A stretch of DNA of 16,818 nucleotides from Conidiobolus incongruus B7586 (lineage: Eukaryota; Entomophthoromycota; Entomophthoromycetes; Entomophthorales; Conidiobolaceae), in NCBI GenBank assembly GCA_000697335.1, contig JNEM01009099.1, positions 1-16,818 of the forward strand, written 5' to 3'. The notes under the pieces are model-generated. The model had not been told where the DNA came from. It did not search any database and was given only the letters and a program-made list of their open reading frames with translations. The position numbers and the translations under genes were made by a program. Positions 1 through 10,427 of the stretch are shown piece by piece (positions within the stretch are counted from its first letter, which is position 1; each line of letters begins with the position of its first letter).

Positions 1-2412
1 TGTTTATATAATAGCAATAATAAAACTATTAAAAAACCAATTATAAAATTAATAATTATTACTTTGTTTTTTTAATAATAGGAATTTTTTACAATTAAAA
101 ATTAATAAATATTTTAATATATGATATAAAAAAATAAATATATAATATAAATTTAATAGTTTCTTTTATTATTAATAACTTTTTGTTATATTTTTAACAA
201 GGATCTAATACCTAAAAATAATTCTTTTTATTAAAGAGTGAAATTTAATATTTTATAAACTAATTAAATTTTTTTACAAAAATTTTCTTTTTTATAAGCT
301 GGTTTTTTAATTACCTAAAGCAATTATAATCACATAGGTTATAATTTAAAATGTATACTAGATATAGTAGTTTTTTCCTGTTATTTTTAATTAGAAAGTT
401 TTTTATAACTTTAGATTTATATATTTTGTAATTATTATGCAAAATAATAGGTTTTCTTAAATTATATTAAAAACACCAATTAAAAATATTTTTATTTAAA
501 AAAGCAATATAAAGTTTACTATTAATTGATTTTTTTCAGGAACTAAATAAAAGTATCATATTTTATTATAATCTATTATAATAATTAATATTTATTTATC
601 AACAAAGTATTTATTTAAAGGAATTTGTAGAGGGGGTTGATTTAACTTAATCTAACACTTTGATTTATGTTTTAGTAAAGGATTATACAAAAGAATCTAA
701 GATTCATCAATTATAATAATTTATTGTAAAAACCTTGGTTTCTAGTTATACCTTAGTAAGTTTTATTTAATAATAGCTACTCTAGCTTTTTTTAAGCTTT
801 AGTTAAATTATAAGGTACCTATTTTATATTTTTATTAATTAATTTTAATTTAAACTTTAATATATATAAAATACTTGTGTAACTAATAATAAAGTGTCTT
901 GATAATTCTCTAGCTGAAATAAAAAGGTGCTTTTCAATATGTTTTTTATTTTATTAACAATTAGAAGAGTAATAATTGAAATTAGTTTTTTAGATTTTAA
1001 CAGGTTTTAGATAGTTTCTCTCCTAGCTTTAAAGCAATTTACCTAGCAATAAATCATTAATTTAAATAATGCTTCATTACCAAAAACTGCTTATAAATTT
1101 TAAATGATTTTAGAGGGTTTATGGTTAAGTATTACTAATACTAAAATAAAAGACTTTTGATAGTTATTATTTAGTTTAAGCATAATTAAATTAAATAACT
1201 AATTTTAAAAAATTATCTTTTTTAATCAAAAAAGTTATTATATATATATATAATTAAAAACTATTTATTTTCCTATTTGTTTTGTATATATTTTTTTATT
1301 TGAAACTAATAATATGTTTGAAAAATCAGAAATTAAAAAATTTCCCATTTCTTCAATTCCATGGTAATATTTGATAAATTAATTGGGTTATTTCTAATTC
1401 AAGTCTTTTTTGCACTATATTGGGTTTACCACATATAAATGTTATAGAAAATAACTTGTTAAAATTATTCTCATATACAATAATAAAATATATACATTAA
1501 TCTATTATTCTAGTGTATTTTTTCCAAAACCAAACTATAATATTTATAAAATCAGAAATTAAATAATTATTTGTTTATTTATAAATAATAACTATAAATA
1601 ATCGATTTGATTATTATAAATATGATACAATATCATATCTATTATGCTACAGAATATTCAATTGATAAAGTTAAATAGAATTATTTTATGCTTGGTTTTA
1701 TGCCATTCATTAATTATTATTTTGTTATCGAATATTGATATTTTAAATCAATAACAATCATTTCAATTCAAAGTTTAATTTGGCTTATATCAATCTTGGG
1801 ATACTACTTATATATCAGATATTAACTAATAAAAAAACAATTGTAAAACATATCAAAATTACAATCTGATCTACCCTCTAAATATATACATATATTAAAG
1901 CCATTGATGTTAAATATATTAATTTAAAAATATAAGATTTGTATTTGGTACATTGGACTCGATTAGAACAAATTAATTTGTTTCAAGTACCATTGAAAAA
2001 TACAATATTTTGTTTAGCTGTGTGTTTAATATAGTGTTTACTGTAATACTATAGTTATTATTAAATTGCAGAATTAATATTATTATATATTCTTAAAATT
2101 TTGATTTTAAATGGTATTGAAAAGATGAATTTTTATTCCAATATTTAACTTTCGAAACTGGTTAGAATCACCAAAACCAATCCCATAATTATTTTAACAG
2201 CCCAATTCTAATTTAAAAAATTATATTAAAAATTCAACCTTTTTTTAGAATATTAGATTAAAAAATCATTATAAAAATAGAGCAATTTAAAAGTTAATAA
2301 TATAGAAAAATAAATATATTCAATTAATCTAATTTGAAAATTAACTTAACACAGCTGTAATATAATAGATTTTCAAAATCATTTTAATTTCATTATTACA
2401 ATCAATATAAAA
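1..2412. other. AT-rich intergenic spacer, no gene recognised
   Basis: This stretch is extremely AT-rich and broken by stops in all frames. I found no open frame of useful length, no tRNA-like boxes, no transposase or reverse-transcriptase-like translation and no terminal repeats. It contains short TA runs (for example near 1238-1252) and many A or T homopolymers. The last few hundred bases must include the promoter of the downstream helicase gene, but no strong TATA or CCAAT element can be singled out in such a background. Confidence 0.6.
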
Positions 2413-4798
2413 ATGGCTGACGACGGTTTAATATTAAATTTTGTATCACAACCTACCAATAATGACAGTTCTGAGACACCCAATAGGAGACCAAATCAGA
2501 AGCAGAGGTGGAAGGAGAAGATTCAGGCTAAAAAGATGGCTAAGAAAGGTTATCAAAATTATACTCTGCAAAAACCTTTCAGTAATAACGAAAATTTTGG
2601 AAAGAGCGATGATAGTATTGTTGGTGGAAATAGGGGGAATAGTAACGTATTTACGGAGGATGAATTATCCGCATTGATTAAGAAGAGTACAACACAATCC
2701 ATCGAGATTGATCAAGCGATACCATCTCAAGAATCCTTCAATGAGCCAACTCAATCTAAGGAATCGGCACCAGCTCCCAAGCAGGTGATCTCATCGTTAT
2801 TTTCGAAAAATCCCCACATCCCAAAAGCGTATTTGCAGCCTAAGCAAGTGCCAACTGCATCTGATCCCTCCAACGGCGTGTTAAACCAGGCTGAGAGCTT
2901 CAAACAACTCCAATTGGATGACTGCATCATCCATCATCTTCACACCAAATTTAATATTGACTACCCTACGCCCATCCAGTCCAAGTCCATTTCATTCCTG
3001 AGAAACAATGAGGTTGTTCGCGACCTTGTACTCCAAGCTCAGACCGGGTCTGGCAAAAGTTTGGCATTCCTGCTGCCAATTGTTGATTGTTTGGTGAAGG
3101 CGAGTCTCCATCCACCCCAGAAGGATGCATTTATGCCATCGAGATCTTCTGGTACGTTTGGCGTGATTTTGGCACCCACTAGGGAGTTGGCCAAACAAAT
3201 TTATGACGTTTTGTTGAAGTTGTTGTCGTATCCGGTGCGTTGCGAAAGTGACTCCACACCTCGTAAGCATTGGATTGTCCCTGGACTGACCGTGGGTGGC
3301 GACAACAAAAGCTCCGAGAAGGCCAGAATTCGCAAGGGCATCAATTTGTTAGTGTCTACACCCGGGCGCTTTTTGGATCATTTGCAAAACACCAAATCCT
3401 TGAATGTGGATCACTTACGTTGGTTAGTATTGGACGAAGGTGACAGATTCTTCGAACCCGGCATGCAAGATACCTTGAATCAGATCTTCGACATTTTGAA
3501 GAAGAAAGACCACGACTTCACGAGTCCATGGTTTAAGAGACAGCAGGGACAGTGGTTTTGGTCCAAATTGCCCACCTTTCAGCAGACTATTTTGTGTTCT
3601 GCAACCCTTAATGCGAATGTTCAGTCCTTGGCTAAGATGAATTTGAAGAGTCCGGTTTACATGAGTGCCAATTCCGATAAGATTACCCTTGATGTTGAAG
3701 AAATACTTAAGGAGCAGGAGGACCAAGACGAAAACGATCACAAGGACAACCAGGTTGGTACTATTCCCAAGCAGTTAAAGCAGCGCTACATTCCAGTTCC
3801 AGCTAAGCTCCGTCTAGTCACTTTGACCACACTGTTGAAATCGTTCACATCCAAATCCAATTCCAAAGTGATCGTATTCTTACTCACTTGTGACTCGGTT
3901 GAATTCCACCACTTCCTGCTCACACAAGCGCCGCTTGAAACTCTTGAACATATGGACCCTAGTGAAAAGTTGGTCCACGAAGCTCAGGTCAAGAAGGCTA
4001 AGGACTCTTACGCGGCTAAGAAGCTTCAACACTTCGAATTGAGTCAACTACTCAATAATACGCCCATCCTCAAACTCCACGGCGATATGGACCAAAAGTC
4101 CAGATTGGGTACATATCAATCCTTTTGCCAGCTCCAAAAGGGTGTATTACTCTGTACCGATGTCGCCGCCCGAGGTCTCGATATCAGTGACGTGACCCAT
4201 GTGATTCAGTATGATCCCCCTACGGATGTTAAAGACTATGTGCACAGGGTGGGACGTACTGCTCGTTTGGGCAAATCTGGTGAAGCTGTCCTCTTCCTAA
4301 TGCCCAGCGAACTAGAATACTTGGATATTTTAAAGAATACGGTAGATTGTGAACTCGGAGTGCAAGCTGTTGAGCAGGTTTTGAAAAAGTTGTCCAACTC
4401 CGAAGATTATGAAAATAGTGCTACCCAGTTACAATTGACGTTTGAGAAGTTTTTGTTGGGATCGTCAAGTGTAAGTGATTGATTAATATCCTATAAAACT
4501 TGTTATGATTAACAATAATTTTATTTAGAATTTGGAACTCTCCCGCAAAGCCTACTGGTCATCCGTGAGAGCGTACGCCACCCATCCCAGCTCGCAGAAG
4601 CACATATTCCACATCAAGCGCATCCACCTGGGCCATTGGGCCAAAGGTTTCGGTCTCAGAGAAGCTCCCGGCGATATCAACCGACCAGTACAGAAGAAGC
4701 GTAAATACGAAAAGAAACAAGAGTTGAAGAAGTTGCTACATCCCCGCAAGCAGAAGAAATCCAGTAAGAGTACTGGCGAATTTGACAGTGGCATTTAA
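2413..4798 (+). CDS. DBP7: ATP-dependent RNA helicase Dbp7/DDX31 (two exons)
   Basis: Exons 2413-4470 and 4529-4798 join in phase 0 to give 775 residues, close to the yeast Dbp7 length (about 740). Dbp7/DDX31 is a nucleolar DEAD-box helicase that remodels pre-60S ribosomal particles. The start [10 protein letters not shown] resembles Dbp7 N-termini, followed by a basic segment (residues 25-46). Helicase motifs run in order: Q motif about 163-189 (PTPIQ), motif I AQTGSGKS 209-216, PTRELA 255-260, STPGR 315-319, motif II DEGD 341-344, SAT 396-398, TDVAARGLD 582-590, HRVGRTAR 611-618. An acidic linker (about 430-447) and an insert after motif IV (about 503-549) suit this subfamily. Exon 2 encodes the DUF4217-type C-terminal domain ([21 protein letters not shown]) and a Lys/Arg-rich tail. 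Motif II has Gly where the family name has Ala. The family call is very secure; exon 2 rests on splice sites and homology recalled from memory. Confidence 0.96.
4471..4528 (+). other. Spliceosomal intron in the DBP7 gene (58 bp)
   Basis: The donor is GTAAGT at 4471, the acceptor TTTAG ends at 4528, and a branch-like TGATTAAC lies about 20 bases upstream of the acceptor. It is phase 0. Reading through it adds only three residues before a stop and would remove the whole conserved C-terminal domain; splicing instead joins LLGSSS directly to [12 protein letters not shown], as expected for DUF4217. Confidence 0.9.
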
Positions 4799-5051
4799 TT
4801 TTATTACACTAAATTAAAAAATTATCAATAGATTTGCTATACTTTAATATTTTATTTGTTATTACCAATTTTAAAATCTGATCTTTCAATTTCTATTAAA
4901 CTATCCATAAACATCTAATGAATTATAAATAAAATATAATTACCATTTTATCAATATTTCTCAGAATTTTTTGCATATTGAATTTATTAAACCATATTCT
5001 TAAAACCAATTAGCAAAATTCTGAATTTATTACACATTTGATTCTGTGTAA

Positions 5052-5083
5052 ATATCCATATATCCATATATCCATATGTCCAT
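5052..5083 (+). repeat. ATATCCAT microsatellite, four units
   Basis: Three exact copies of ATATCCAT are followed by one variant copy, ATGTCCAT, head to tail. It lies in the spacer upstream of the DUF1748 gene. It is probably a simple replication-slippage repeat, without evidence of function. Confidence 0.85.
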
Positions 5084-5200
5084 TCCAAAAATTGACCTTA
5101 TTAATTCATTAATGATGACTAACTCGGGCAATTTATTTCTCCCAATATCATATGAATTTAAAACCCATCCCATAAACAAAACTCTAATCCATCCATAATC

Positions 5201-5207
5201 TATAAAA
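5201..5207 (+). promoter_or_regulatory. Candidate TATA box of the DUF1748 gene
   Basis: TATAAAA lies 97 bp upstream of the ATG at 5304, with a CCAAT pentamer closer to the start (around 5290). Position and sequence fit a Pol II core promoter, but in such AT-rich DNA a chance match is quite possible. Confidence 0.35.
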
Positions 5208-5303
5208 TCAATTAAGAATTAAGTCATCCCCAATAGACATTTGTAATTTTATATTAAACTCAAGATTTTGTTTTCCATAGTATTTAATCCAATCGGCTTC
5301 ATC

Positions 5304-5581
5304 ATGGGTTTAGCCGGTAAGTTGTTGCATTTGACAGCTGATGCAGTGCTAGTGAGTGCCGTATTGGCGGGGATTAGAAGGAGTTCGGGATATACGTAAG
5401 TTGTCACTTCAACTGGTTATTCCACTAGTATACTAATAAATCTTGTAGACTTAAGCGTGAAGAAGTTCCTCTAGAGTCTAAGAGCTATATTGATAAGTAT
5501 CTAGACGTTGGCGAATGGGTTCTGGACCAGAGTATTTTTTTTATGTCAAACTCCAAATACTTTGAAAAGAGAAAGCCTTAG
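5304..5581 (+). CDS. DUF1748 family small mitochondrial protein (two exons)
   Basis: Exons 5304-5395 and 5449-5581 join to a 74-residue protein. The intron interrupts the Thr codon of GYTLKREE, so neither exon alone gives a long frame. The protein begins MGLAGKLLHLTADAVLVSA, continues with LAGIRRSSGYT and ends with KSYIDKYLDVGEWVLDQS and SNSKYFEKRKP. This pattern (short amphipathic N-terminus, AVLVSAVLAGI hydrophobic segment at residues 14-24, then YLDVGEW and YFE) is what I know of fungal DUF1748 proteins, which are usually 70-100 residues. I believe yeast YKL018C-A is the family member and is placed in mitochondria; the function is not established. The start is the only reasonable ATG. The gene is convergent with the APSES gene, with 177 bp between stop codons. 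A polyadenylation-like AATAAA follows the stop at once (5586-5591). Confidence 0.93.
5396..5448 (+). other. Spliceosomal intron in the DUF1748 gene (53 bp)
   Basis: The donor is GTAAGT, TACTAAT resembles the yeast branch point about 15 bases before the end, and the acceptor is TTGTAG. Removal restores the reading frame across GYT/LKREE; without it the frame hits TAA immediately at the donor. Confidence 0.93.
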
Positions 5582-5758
5582 CATTAATAAACTTATTTGT
5601 TATTAGTTCAAATCTGAATTCATTTTTTTATTGTATATAAAATTTTGGAAAAAAAACTGTTGAAAATGCAAAATATTATGGGAAAATAAATATTAAATAC
5701 ATCTGAGTTATTTGCGATAGTTGATAGTGTTAATGTACAATAATTGGGTTATTGCGAT

Positions 5759-8198
5759 TTAAGGGGATTTCGAATGATCAGGAAAATAGTCTGGCGATTG
5801 GGTCGTGTCCAACGCATCGTGACTGTCGCCTCCGAGGTCATCGAGCACTTCCAACTCGTCATCGAAGTTGATCAATGTGTCCTTAGAGATATCGTGCTTT
5901 GGTGACTCTTTGATGGTTGTGTCGATGCTGATGTCGTTCGGAGTGGTGGATTCGGTGGCGGGAGGGGGGGTAATTTTGGAGGGAGTGCGTGCGTTGGGAG
6001 TGGACTGGGGTTGAATGCTGTATGGGGTGTAGGATGCGATTTCGTCATCGGAGGCATCTGCTGTTTCACCGTTGGTTGGAGTTTTGGTGGTTGTGGCATC
6101 TTTGATTGTGCTGTACTTTTGAAGGGGTGACGCGGGAATGGCAGCTTCGGAATGATTGTTTGCGATGGGTTTCTTGGTCAATTGTCTATTGATCTTAGGT
6201 GTTGTGATTTGCTGACTTCTTTCAATAAGATTAGGAGAGCTAAAGTTATCGACTGAGGGTTTTGGTAAAATGGGTGCTAAAGATTGAGATGATGATGATG
6301 GTTTTGGTCCATTGGAGACCCTTGATTGAGGTGTTTTTGAAATGGCAGCTCTATCTCTGGATTTGTAGGTAGTATAATAACTAGAATTGAATGAATTGTG
6401 CTGGCTTGGAAGTCCGTTATTTGAGCTAGATTTATGCGTATCTGATGTCATATGATGGGGAAAATAAGATGCTGGACGACGCATACTGAGCTGTTCTTCT
6501 AAATGCTGAATGGTTTGCTTAGCTTCAGCCAATTCGGCCTGAAGTCGATCACATTTGGCGGCTTCAACACTAAGCCTATGCTGAAAATCTGCCTCAAGCT
6601 CTTGAATAAAATTGGTTACCATTGTACTTAACTGAGTGGCCTTGGATATTAGAGAAGTAGATCCAATACGAGAAGAGTTAGGGAAAAAACTTTCAGCATA
6701 GCCTGAGGGAGGATTCAGAGGTTGACTATTGGATTGATGCGTCGTAGTAGTATCTTGGCTGCTGCTAGCGCGTGGATTGGACCAATTTGGTCCATAATCC
6801 TCAGGAGCAACACCTGCCTTATTGGCAATGGTAGGGTTGGCCCCAGCTTCATGCAGCAAAGTTATTATTTGACCGATACCTAAGTTGACAGCAATATTGA
6901 GAGCTGTATTTCCATCTTCATCTTGCAAGTTCAGCGCTTTTCCTGCATCCAATCTACGTTCATGAATAAAATCCATCAGACATTTCAGATAATACACCGC
7001 AGCTGTAACGCGCTCTGGATCTTTGGCTGTAAATACTACATAATGAAATACTGATCTTCGATATTTGTCCAAATGATTCAGACAGGGAGCTAATAGTGTG
7101 ATCATTCTGGGAAATGTTTTGTAGTCATAATTGTATCGTTCCATAACCGCACGCGCTAGGGGAGTCACTCCATGATGGTTAGGTAGCGTCTGAGTAGCTC
7201 CTTTTTTAACAAGAAATTCGACAACTTTTATGTGACCTAATACAGCAGCCCAATGGAGTGCAGAGTTGCCCATCATATCCAAACTGATATCGAAATTCAT
7301 GTTACTGGGTAATTGAGTTAATACAGGAGGTAGTTGATCCCACTCTTCTCCCATAAATGCGGAACATAGTACAGTGCGATATTTTTCTTCCAAATCCGAT
7401 CGAATATCTTCAGATTCGTTATTTGAGTAAGTTTGCAGCTGAGAAGCAGTTTTACTGGGAGATTTTTCTGCATTTTTGCTATGGGACAGTGAATCACTTG
7501 GAGCGGGTGCAGGTGCAATAGGGCGACCTGCTGACCTAAATATTGCACTCTTGGAACGTTTTGACTGCTCTTCCTGAGCGCTTGAATGTTCTTCCTTTCT
7601 TCTCTTTACAGCCGGTGTCTGTGTAGCAGCGCTACCATTATTATTACTGTTACCTGACAAATGACGTCTCAAAGCGCCTACAAAATCTTTATTGGGAGTT
7701 TTTTCAGGTATCTTTTCACCTGGAACGGGTGTGAATTCCAAAAGGTGACGAATTAAATGTTCTACATTATACTTTTTAGCGAGATCTACACCTCTTTCAA
7801 AAGGGACCCTAAATAAAAACCAAGTTAGTGATATTAACCGATTCCTTAATGATATCAATTTACCAAGTGCCCTGAAATTTGCCGTAGCCACCTTGAATTT
7901 TTTCGTGTTCCTCGTGAACAAATTCCTGTTCCAAAATTTTCGTCCTTTTCCCCTTGTCCAGCCCTGCTATCTTTAAAATTTGTGTTGCATTTAAAAAGTT
8001 ATCCGTCCTCCTCCTCATCACCGCGACATTATTGATAATCGTCTCGTAAACGGGTGTCGAAGAATAGTTAGCCGCGAAGATACTCGCTTTGCTCGATAAC
8101 GGAGGTGTTTTCGCCTTGTCGGAAGTCTGCGTCGTATGTTCGTCGGAAGTCGACGCGCTTAACTTGGGTTGTAAGCTTGAGTATTTTTTCAAATCCAT
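5759..8198 (-). CDS. MBP1: APSES/ankyrin transcription factor, Mbp1/Swi4/Res2 type (two exons)
   Basis: Exons 8198-7864 and 7808-5759 join to 794 residues. This is the DNA-binding subunit of an MBF/SBF-type complex that drives G1/S genes from MCB or SCB sites in the nucleus. The APSES (KilA-N-like) domain spans about residues 45-139: VYETIINNVAVMRRR, LNATQILK, HEKIQGGYGKFQGTW, then VPFERGVDLAKKY. Basic clusters (KRRK at 180-183, SKRSK near 194) could be nuclear signals. Ankyrin-type repeats fill about 287-451 (GNSALHWAAVLGH; DGNTALNIAVNLG), a coiled coil about 504-556, then a Ser/Thr/Pro-rich tail ending in an acidic stretch. Full CDK consensus sites (S/T-P-x-K) occur at T149, S228 and T720. 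An in-frame TAA directly precedes the ATG, fixing the start. Which paralogue (Mbp1, Swi4, Res1 or Res2) cannot be settled by eye; the APSES sequence most resembles Res2/Mbp1 as I recall them. Confidence 0.95.
7809..7863 (-). other. Spliceosomal intron inside the APSES domain (55 bp)
   Basis: Read on the minus strand the donor is GTAAAT, the branch point is a perfect CACTAAC and the acceptor is TTTAG. It splits the Trp codon of GTW/VPFERG (after two bases), and splicing restores the unbroken APSES core. Confidence 0.95.
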
Positions 8199-8409
8199 TT
8201 AGACTAATATTGATATATATATATATATAAAACTGTCAAAATATTATTAATAAACTAAAGAGAAAAATAAAAGTTGAAGGCATTCAAAGACAGGTTAAAA
8301 ATTTTTTAATAGAATGCTTTCTTATTGTTTTGATTTTAAATCAAATAGAATATGTTTTTAAGGTGTTAATATTAATTGTAACAATAATAAAAATCTAATT
8401 ATTAAATAT

Positions 8410-8416
8410 CACGAAA
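8410..8416 (+). promoter_or_regulatory. SCB-like site CACGAAA upstream of the APSES gene
   Basis: An exact match to the yeast SBF consensus CACGAAA lies 212 bp upstream of the APSES factor's start codon. A 7-bp match can occur by chance, but C/G-containing words are rare in this spacer, and two further MCB/SCB-like words lie upstream. Confidence 0.4.
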
Positions 8417-8465
8417 ACTTGAGTATTCCTGAGGTAAGGGATTCCTTTTATTGTTAAAAAATGGA

Positions 8466-8616
8466 CCAATCAATTTTCACTATTGAATACAATCGAAATT
8501 TGATGAGTTTGCAATTCCCTAGTTTTTTTCACTAATATCCAATCTCCATTCATTTACTCTCAATTCAATTCAAATTGGATTTTATTGGTTCTTTGTCATT
8601 GGTCCATTGGTCCAAT
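8466..8616. promoter_or_regulatory. Cluster of seven CCAAT boxes
   Basis: CCAAT pentamers occur on the plus strand at 8466, 8539 and 8612, and on the minus strand at 8574-8578, 8584-8588, 8598-8602 and 8606-8610. Two of these form an 8-bp tandem repeat, ATTGGTCC. CCAAT is the binding core of the HAP/NF-Y complex. The cluster is about 270-420 bp upstream of the APSES start, so it most likely belongs to that promoter. Confidence 0.5.
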
Positions 8617-8833
8617 CACTTGGCGATTTCAAATTATTTGAAGGAAGTGTCAATTTGCCACTACTTTTTTGAGATCATTATTAATTATTAAATTAGAACA
8701 AATTTTTCAAAATTCTAATTTTGCTTAATCAATGACACCTACATTCTTTAAATTAACCTGTGATCAACTCAGTATCAAGTCATCAATTCTATTTATAAAT
8801 TAACGGTCCTACAAACTTTCATGACTTTGATTT

Positions 8834-8867
8834 TTTCGCGTCAATTTCAACTTTTTCCCAAGCGCGT
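8834..8867 (-). promoter_or_regulatory. Pair of MCB/SCB-like CGCG sites
   Basis: On the minus strand GACGCGAAA at 8842-8834 contains both an MCB core (ACGCG) and an SCB match (CGCGAAA fits CRCGAAA). AACGCGC at 8868-8862 gives a second ACGCG core about 25 bp away. They are about 640-670 bp upstream of the APSES start. CGCG is conspicuous in such AT-rich DNA. Binding by the MBF/SBF factor encoded next door is inferred, not shown. Confidence 0.4.
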
Positions 8868-9041
8868 TTTAATAATATTCAAACTAAAAATTTATCAATT
8901 AAATTTAAAAATATCAATTTCAATTTGGCTATTGATAATTGACCCAATTTCAATCAATTATTTAGGACTTTTGAAAAAGTATTATCAATCAATTATTTTA
9001 TTCTTTTTTATAAATTTTGTTATATTTTTTTGTATTGTTTA

Positions 9042-9064
9042 ATATATATATATATATATATATA
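9042..9064. repeat. AT dinucleotide microsatellite
   Basis: An uninterrupted run of about eleven AT units in the desert upstream of the APSES gene. Shorter runs of the same kind occur at about 8213-8229 (just upstream of the APSES start codon) and 12704-12722. Confidence 0.9.
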
Positions 9065-9545
9065 CTCGCCTTTAACTAGGATTGATTTACCTCAAAAGAT
9101 TCAATTTCATAAAATAATTTCTAGAATTTACGACTAATAAATAATATAATTACCATTTTACAACTATTAATCAATCCCTCAAAATTGATACAGTATTCTT
9201 CCGAGTTTTAATTAATGTCATTTTTAAATTGAGTAATTATGATTATATAATAACAGTTAAGATATAATTATAGTTAAGGATTTTTGAAAGTTATTCAAAA
9301 TTCGATTTAGAGTTAAAAATTATAAAAAAATGGTTATTTTGAAAGACTGTGTTTAACATTTTTCAAGTTGATTTTTAAACGTTTGGAGAAACAATAGACT
9401 TAATTACAGTTTAGCTGATTTTAAACATACAAAAAGTTTAATAATACTTGTTAATGACGCCAATGCTTATTATACAAATCAAAAAAATCACCATGTATAA
9501 TTCATACCACATTGAAATAAGATTAACTATATCAAATTTAATATA

Positions 9546-9890
9546 ATGCATTGTCACCAGCCAGGTGACTCTCTTCTACTCAAGCATTTTCACATCAGCC
9601 TAATATTAAAGCCATTTCCCCCTCGCATACCATCTGCACCTGCTCTATCTTTTAATTGGCCAATGTTACAAGTCACTGGAGAATTTCATGAATCACCTTA
9701 CCCAACTCACTCTATATAAAACCCGAAATTAGAGCTATCCTCAAAGAGACGAGTTTGATCTGGGACCTCCCGGCTATTTGACTTAAACCAATAACCCCCC
9801 TATCTCCCTAACACTTACCTGAAATTCCCCAGATCTCTCTCTTTTATCTAAACTACTCTGGACACGGCTTCCTCCAGACGTGTTAGTATA
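9546..9890 (+). other. G+C-richer island with promoter-like elements, possible orphan transcription unit
   Basis: This island is clearly richer in G and C than its surroundings. It starts with a perfect hairpin (GTCACC/GGTGAC, 9553-9569). It then has a palindromic double CCAAT box, ATTGGCCAAT (9655-9664), and a TATA box, TATATAAA (9713-9720). A pyrimidine-rich stretch and a second hairpin-forming area (about 9856-9882, ACACG/CGTGT and CTGGA/TCCAG) follow. A 57-codon frame (9546-9719, beginning MHCHQPGD) lies upstream of and into the TATA box and is probably accidental. No ATG occurs for over 200 bp after the TATA box, so any transcript from it would be non-coding or have a long leader. I recognise no known RNA family. 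Confidence 0.35.
9713..9720 (+). promoter_or_regulatory. Candidate TATA box of an orphan promoter
   Basis: TATATAAA lies about 50 bp downstream of the palindromic CCAAT box ATTGGCCAAT, within locally G+C-richer DNA where it stands out more than elsewhere. Spacing and order (CCAAT, TATA, pyrimidine-rich tract) suit a fungal Pol II promoter on the plus strand, but no gene downstream is recognised. Confidence 0.4.
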
Positions 9891-10427
9891 GTTAACAAAA
9901 TTATATATAGAATTCATTTGAATATCCTTGAATTCGATTCATAATGTAAAATAATATATTATAAAAAGAATTCTTGGATTCATTATATCACAATATTAAA
10001 TAAATAAATATATACTTTTGATTTATATATAATTAATTAATCAATATAATTCAATGTTTTATCAAATTGGTTATTGATATTAATTTATCAATATTTAAAC
10101 AATTGTTACGATATATATTATTAAATATGATGAATTATTTAAGTAGATATAATGATATAAATTATAATTTATACAGTTTTAAAATCTGAATTAGTTTATA
10201 ATTTTTAATTCAAATCTCACTAAATACAGGTTAATCATAAATTATCACTATTAAATTTTCAAATCCATAAAATTTCATAATAAAAAAATCTACAATTTAA
10301 TGAATTTATAAAATTTGACAAAACTAATATTTTTTCAGTACTCACTAATGTTAAAGTGAATATAATAATCATTGAATATTTGAATAAAAATCGTATTATG
10401 CTAAACAATTTTTCAGTTTACGGATAA

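Larger units (their letters stand above)
4799..5303. other. Intergenic spacer between DBP7 and the DUF1748 gene
   Basis: About 500 bp of AT-rich DNA between two genes on the same strand. It should hold the 3' end of the helicase transcript and the promoter of the next gene. It contains a short ATATCCAT tandem repeat, a TATAAAA box about 100 bp before the next start codon and a CCAAT pentamer near 5290. No open frame or RNA gene is visible. Confidence 0.6.

Noticed and set aside
4552-4794. Minus-strand frame opposite DBP7 exon 2
   Set aside because: It is a shadow of a conserved exon. The plus-strand translation matches the Dbp7 C-terminal domain and the antisense frame matches nothing known.
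8821-9042. 73-codon plus-strand frame rich in Ile, Leu and Phe
   Set aside because: Its composition is what AT-rich DNA gives by chance. There is no recognisable domain and it runs into an AT microsatellite.
9750-9775. GAGTTTGATCTGGGACCTCC, resembling a bacterial 16S rRNA start or a tRNA B box
   Set aside because: The match to the 16S start ends after ten bases and no rRNA sequence follows. No A box at the right distance and no acceptor stem can be drawn for a tRNA.
9810-9835. ACACTTACCTG, resembling the 5' end of U1 snRNA
   Set aside because: The 11 bases fit U1, but the following sequence lacks the conserved stem-loop I loop (GAUCA-GAAG type), any Sm site and the expected stems. The distance from the TATA box (about 90 bp) is also too long for an snRNA start. 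On the other strand it simply reads as a donor-like CAG/GTAAGT word.
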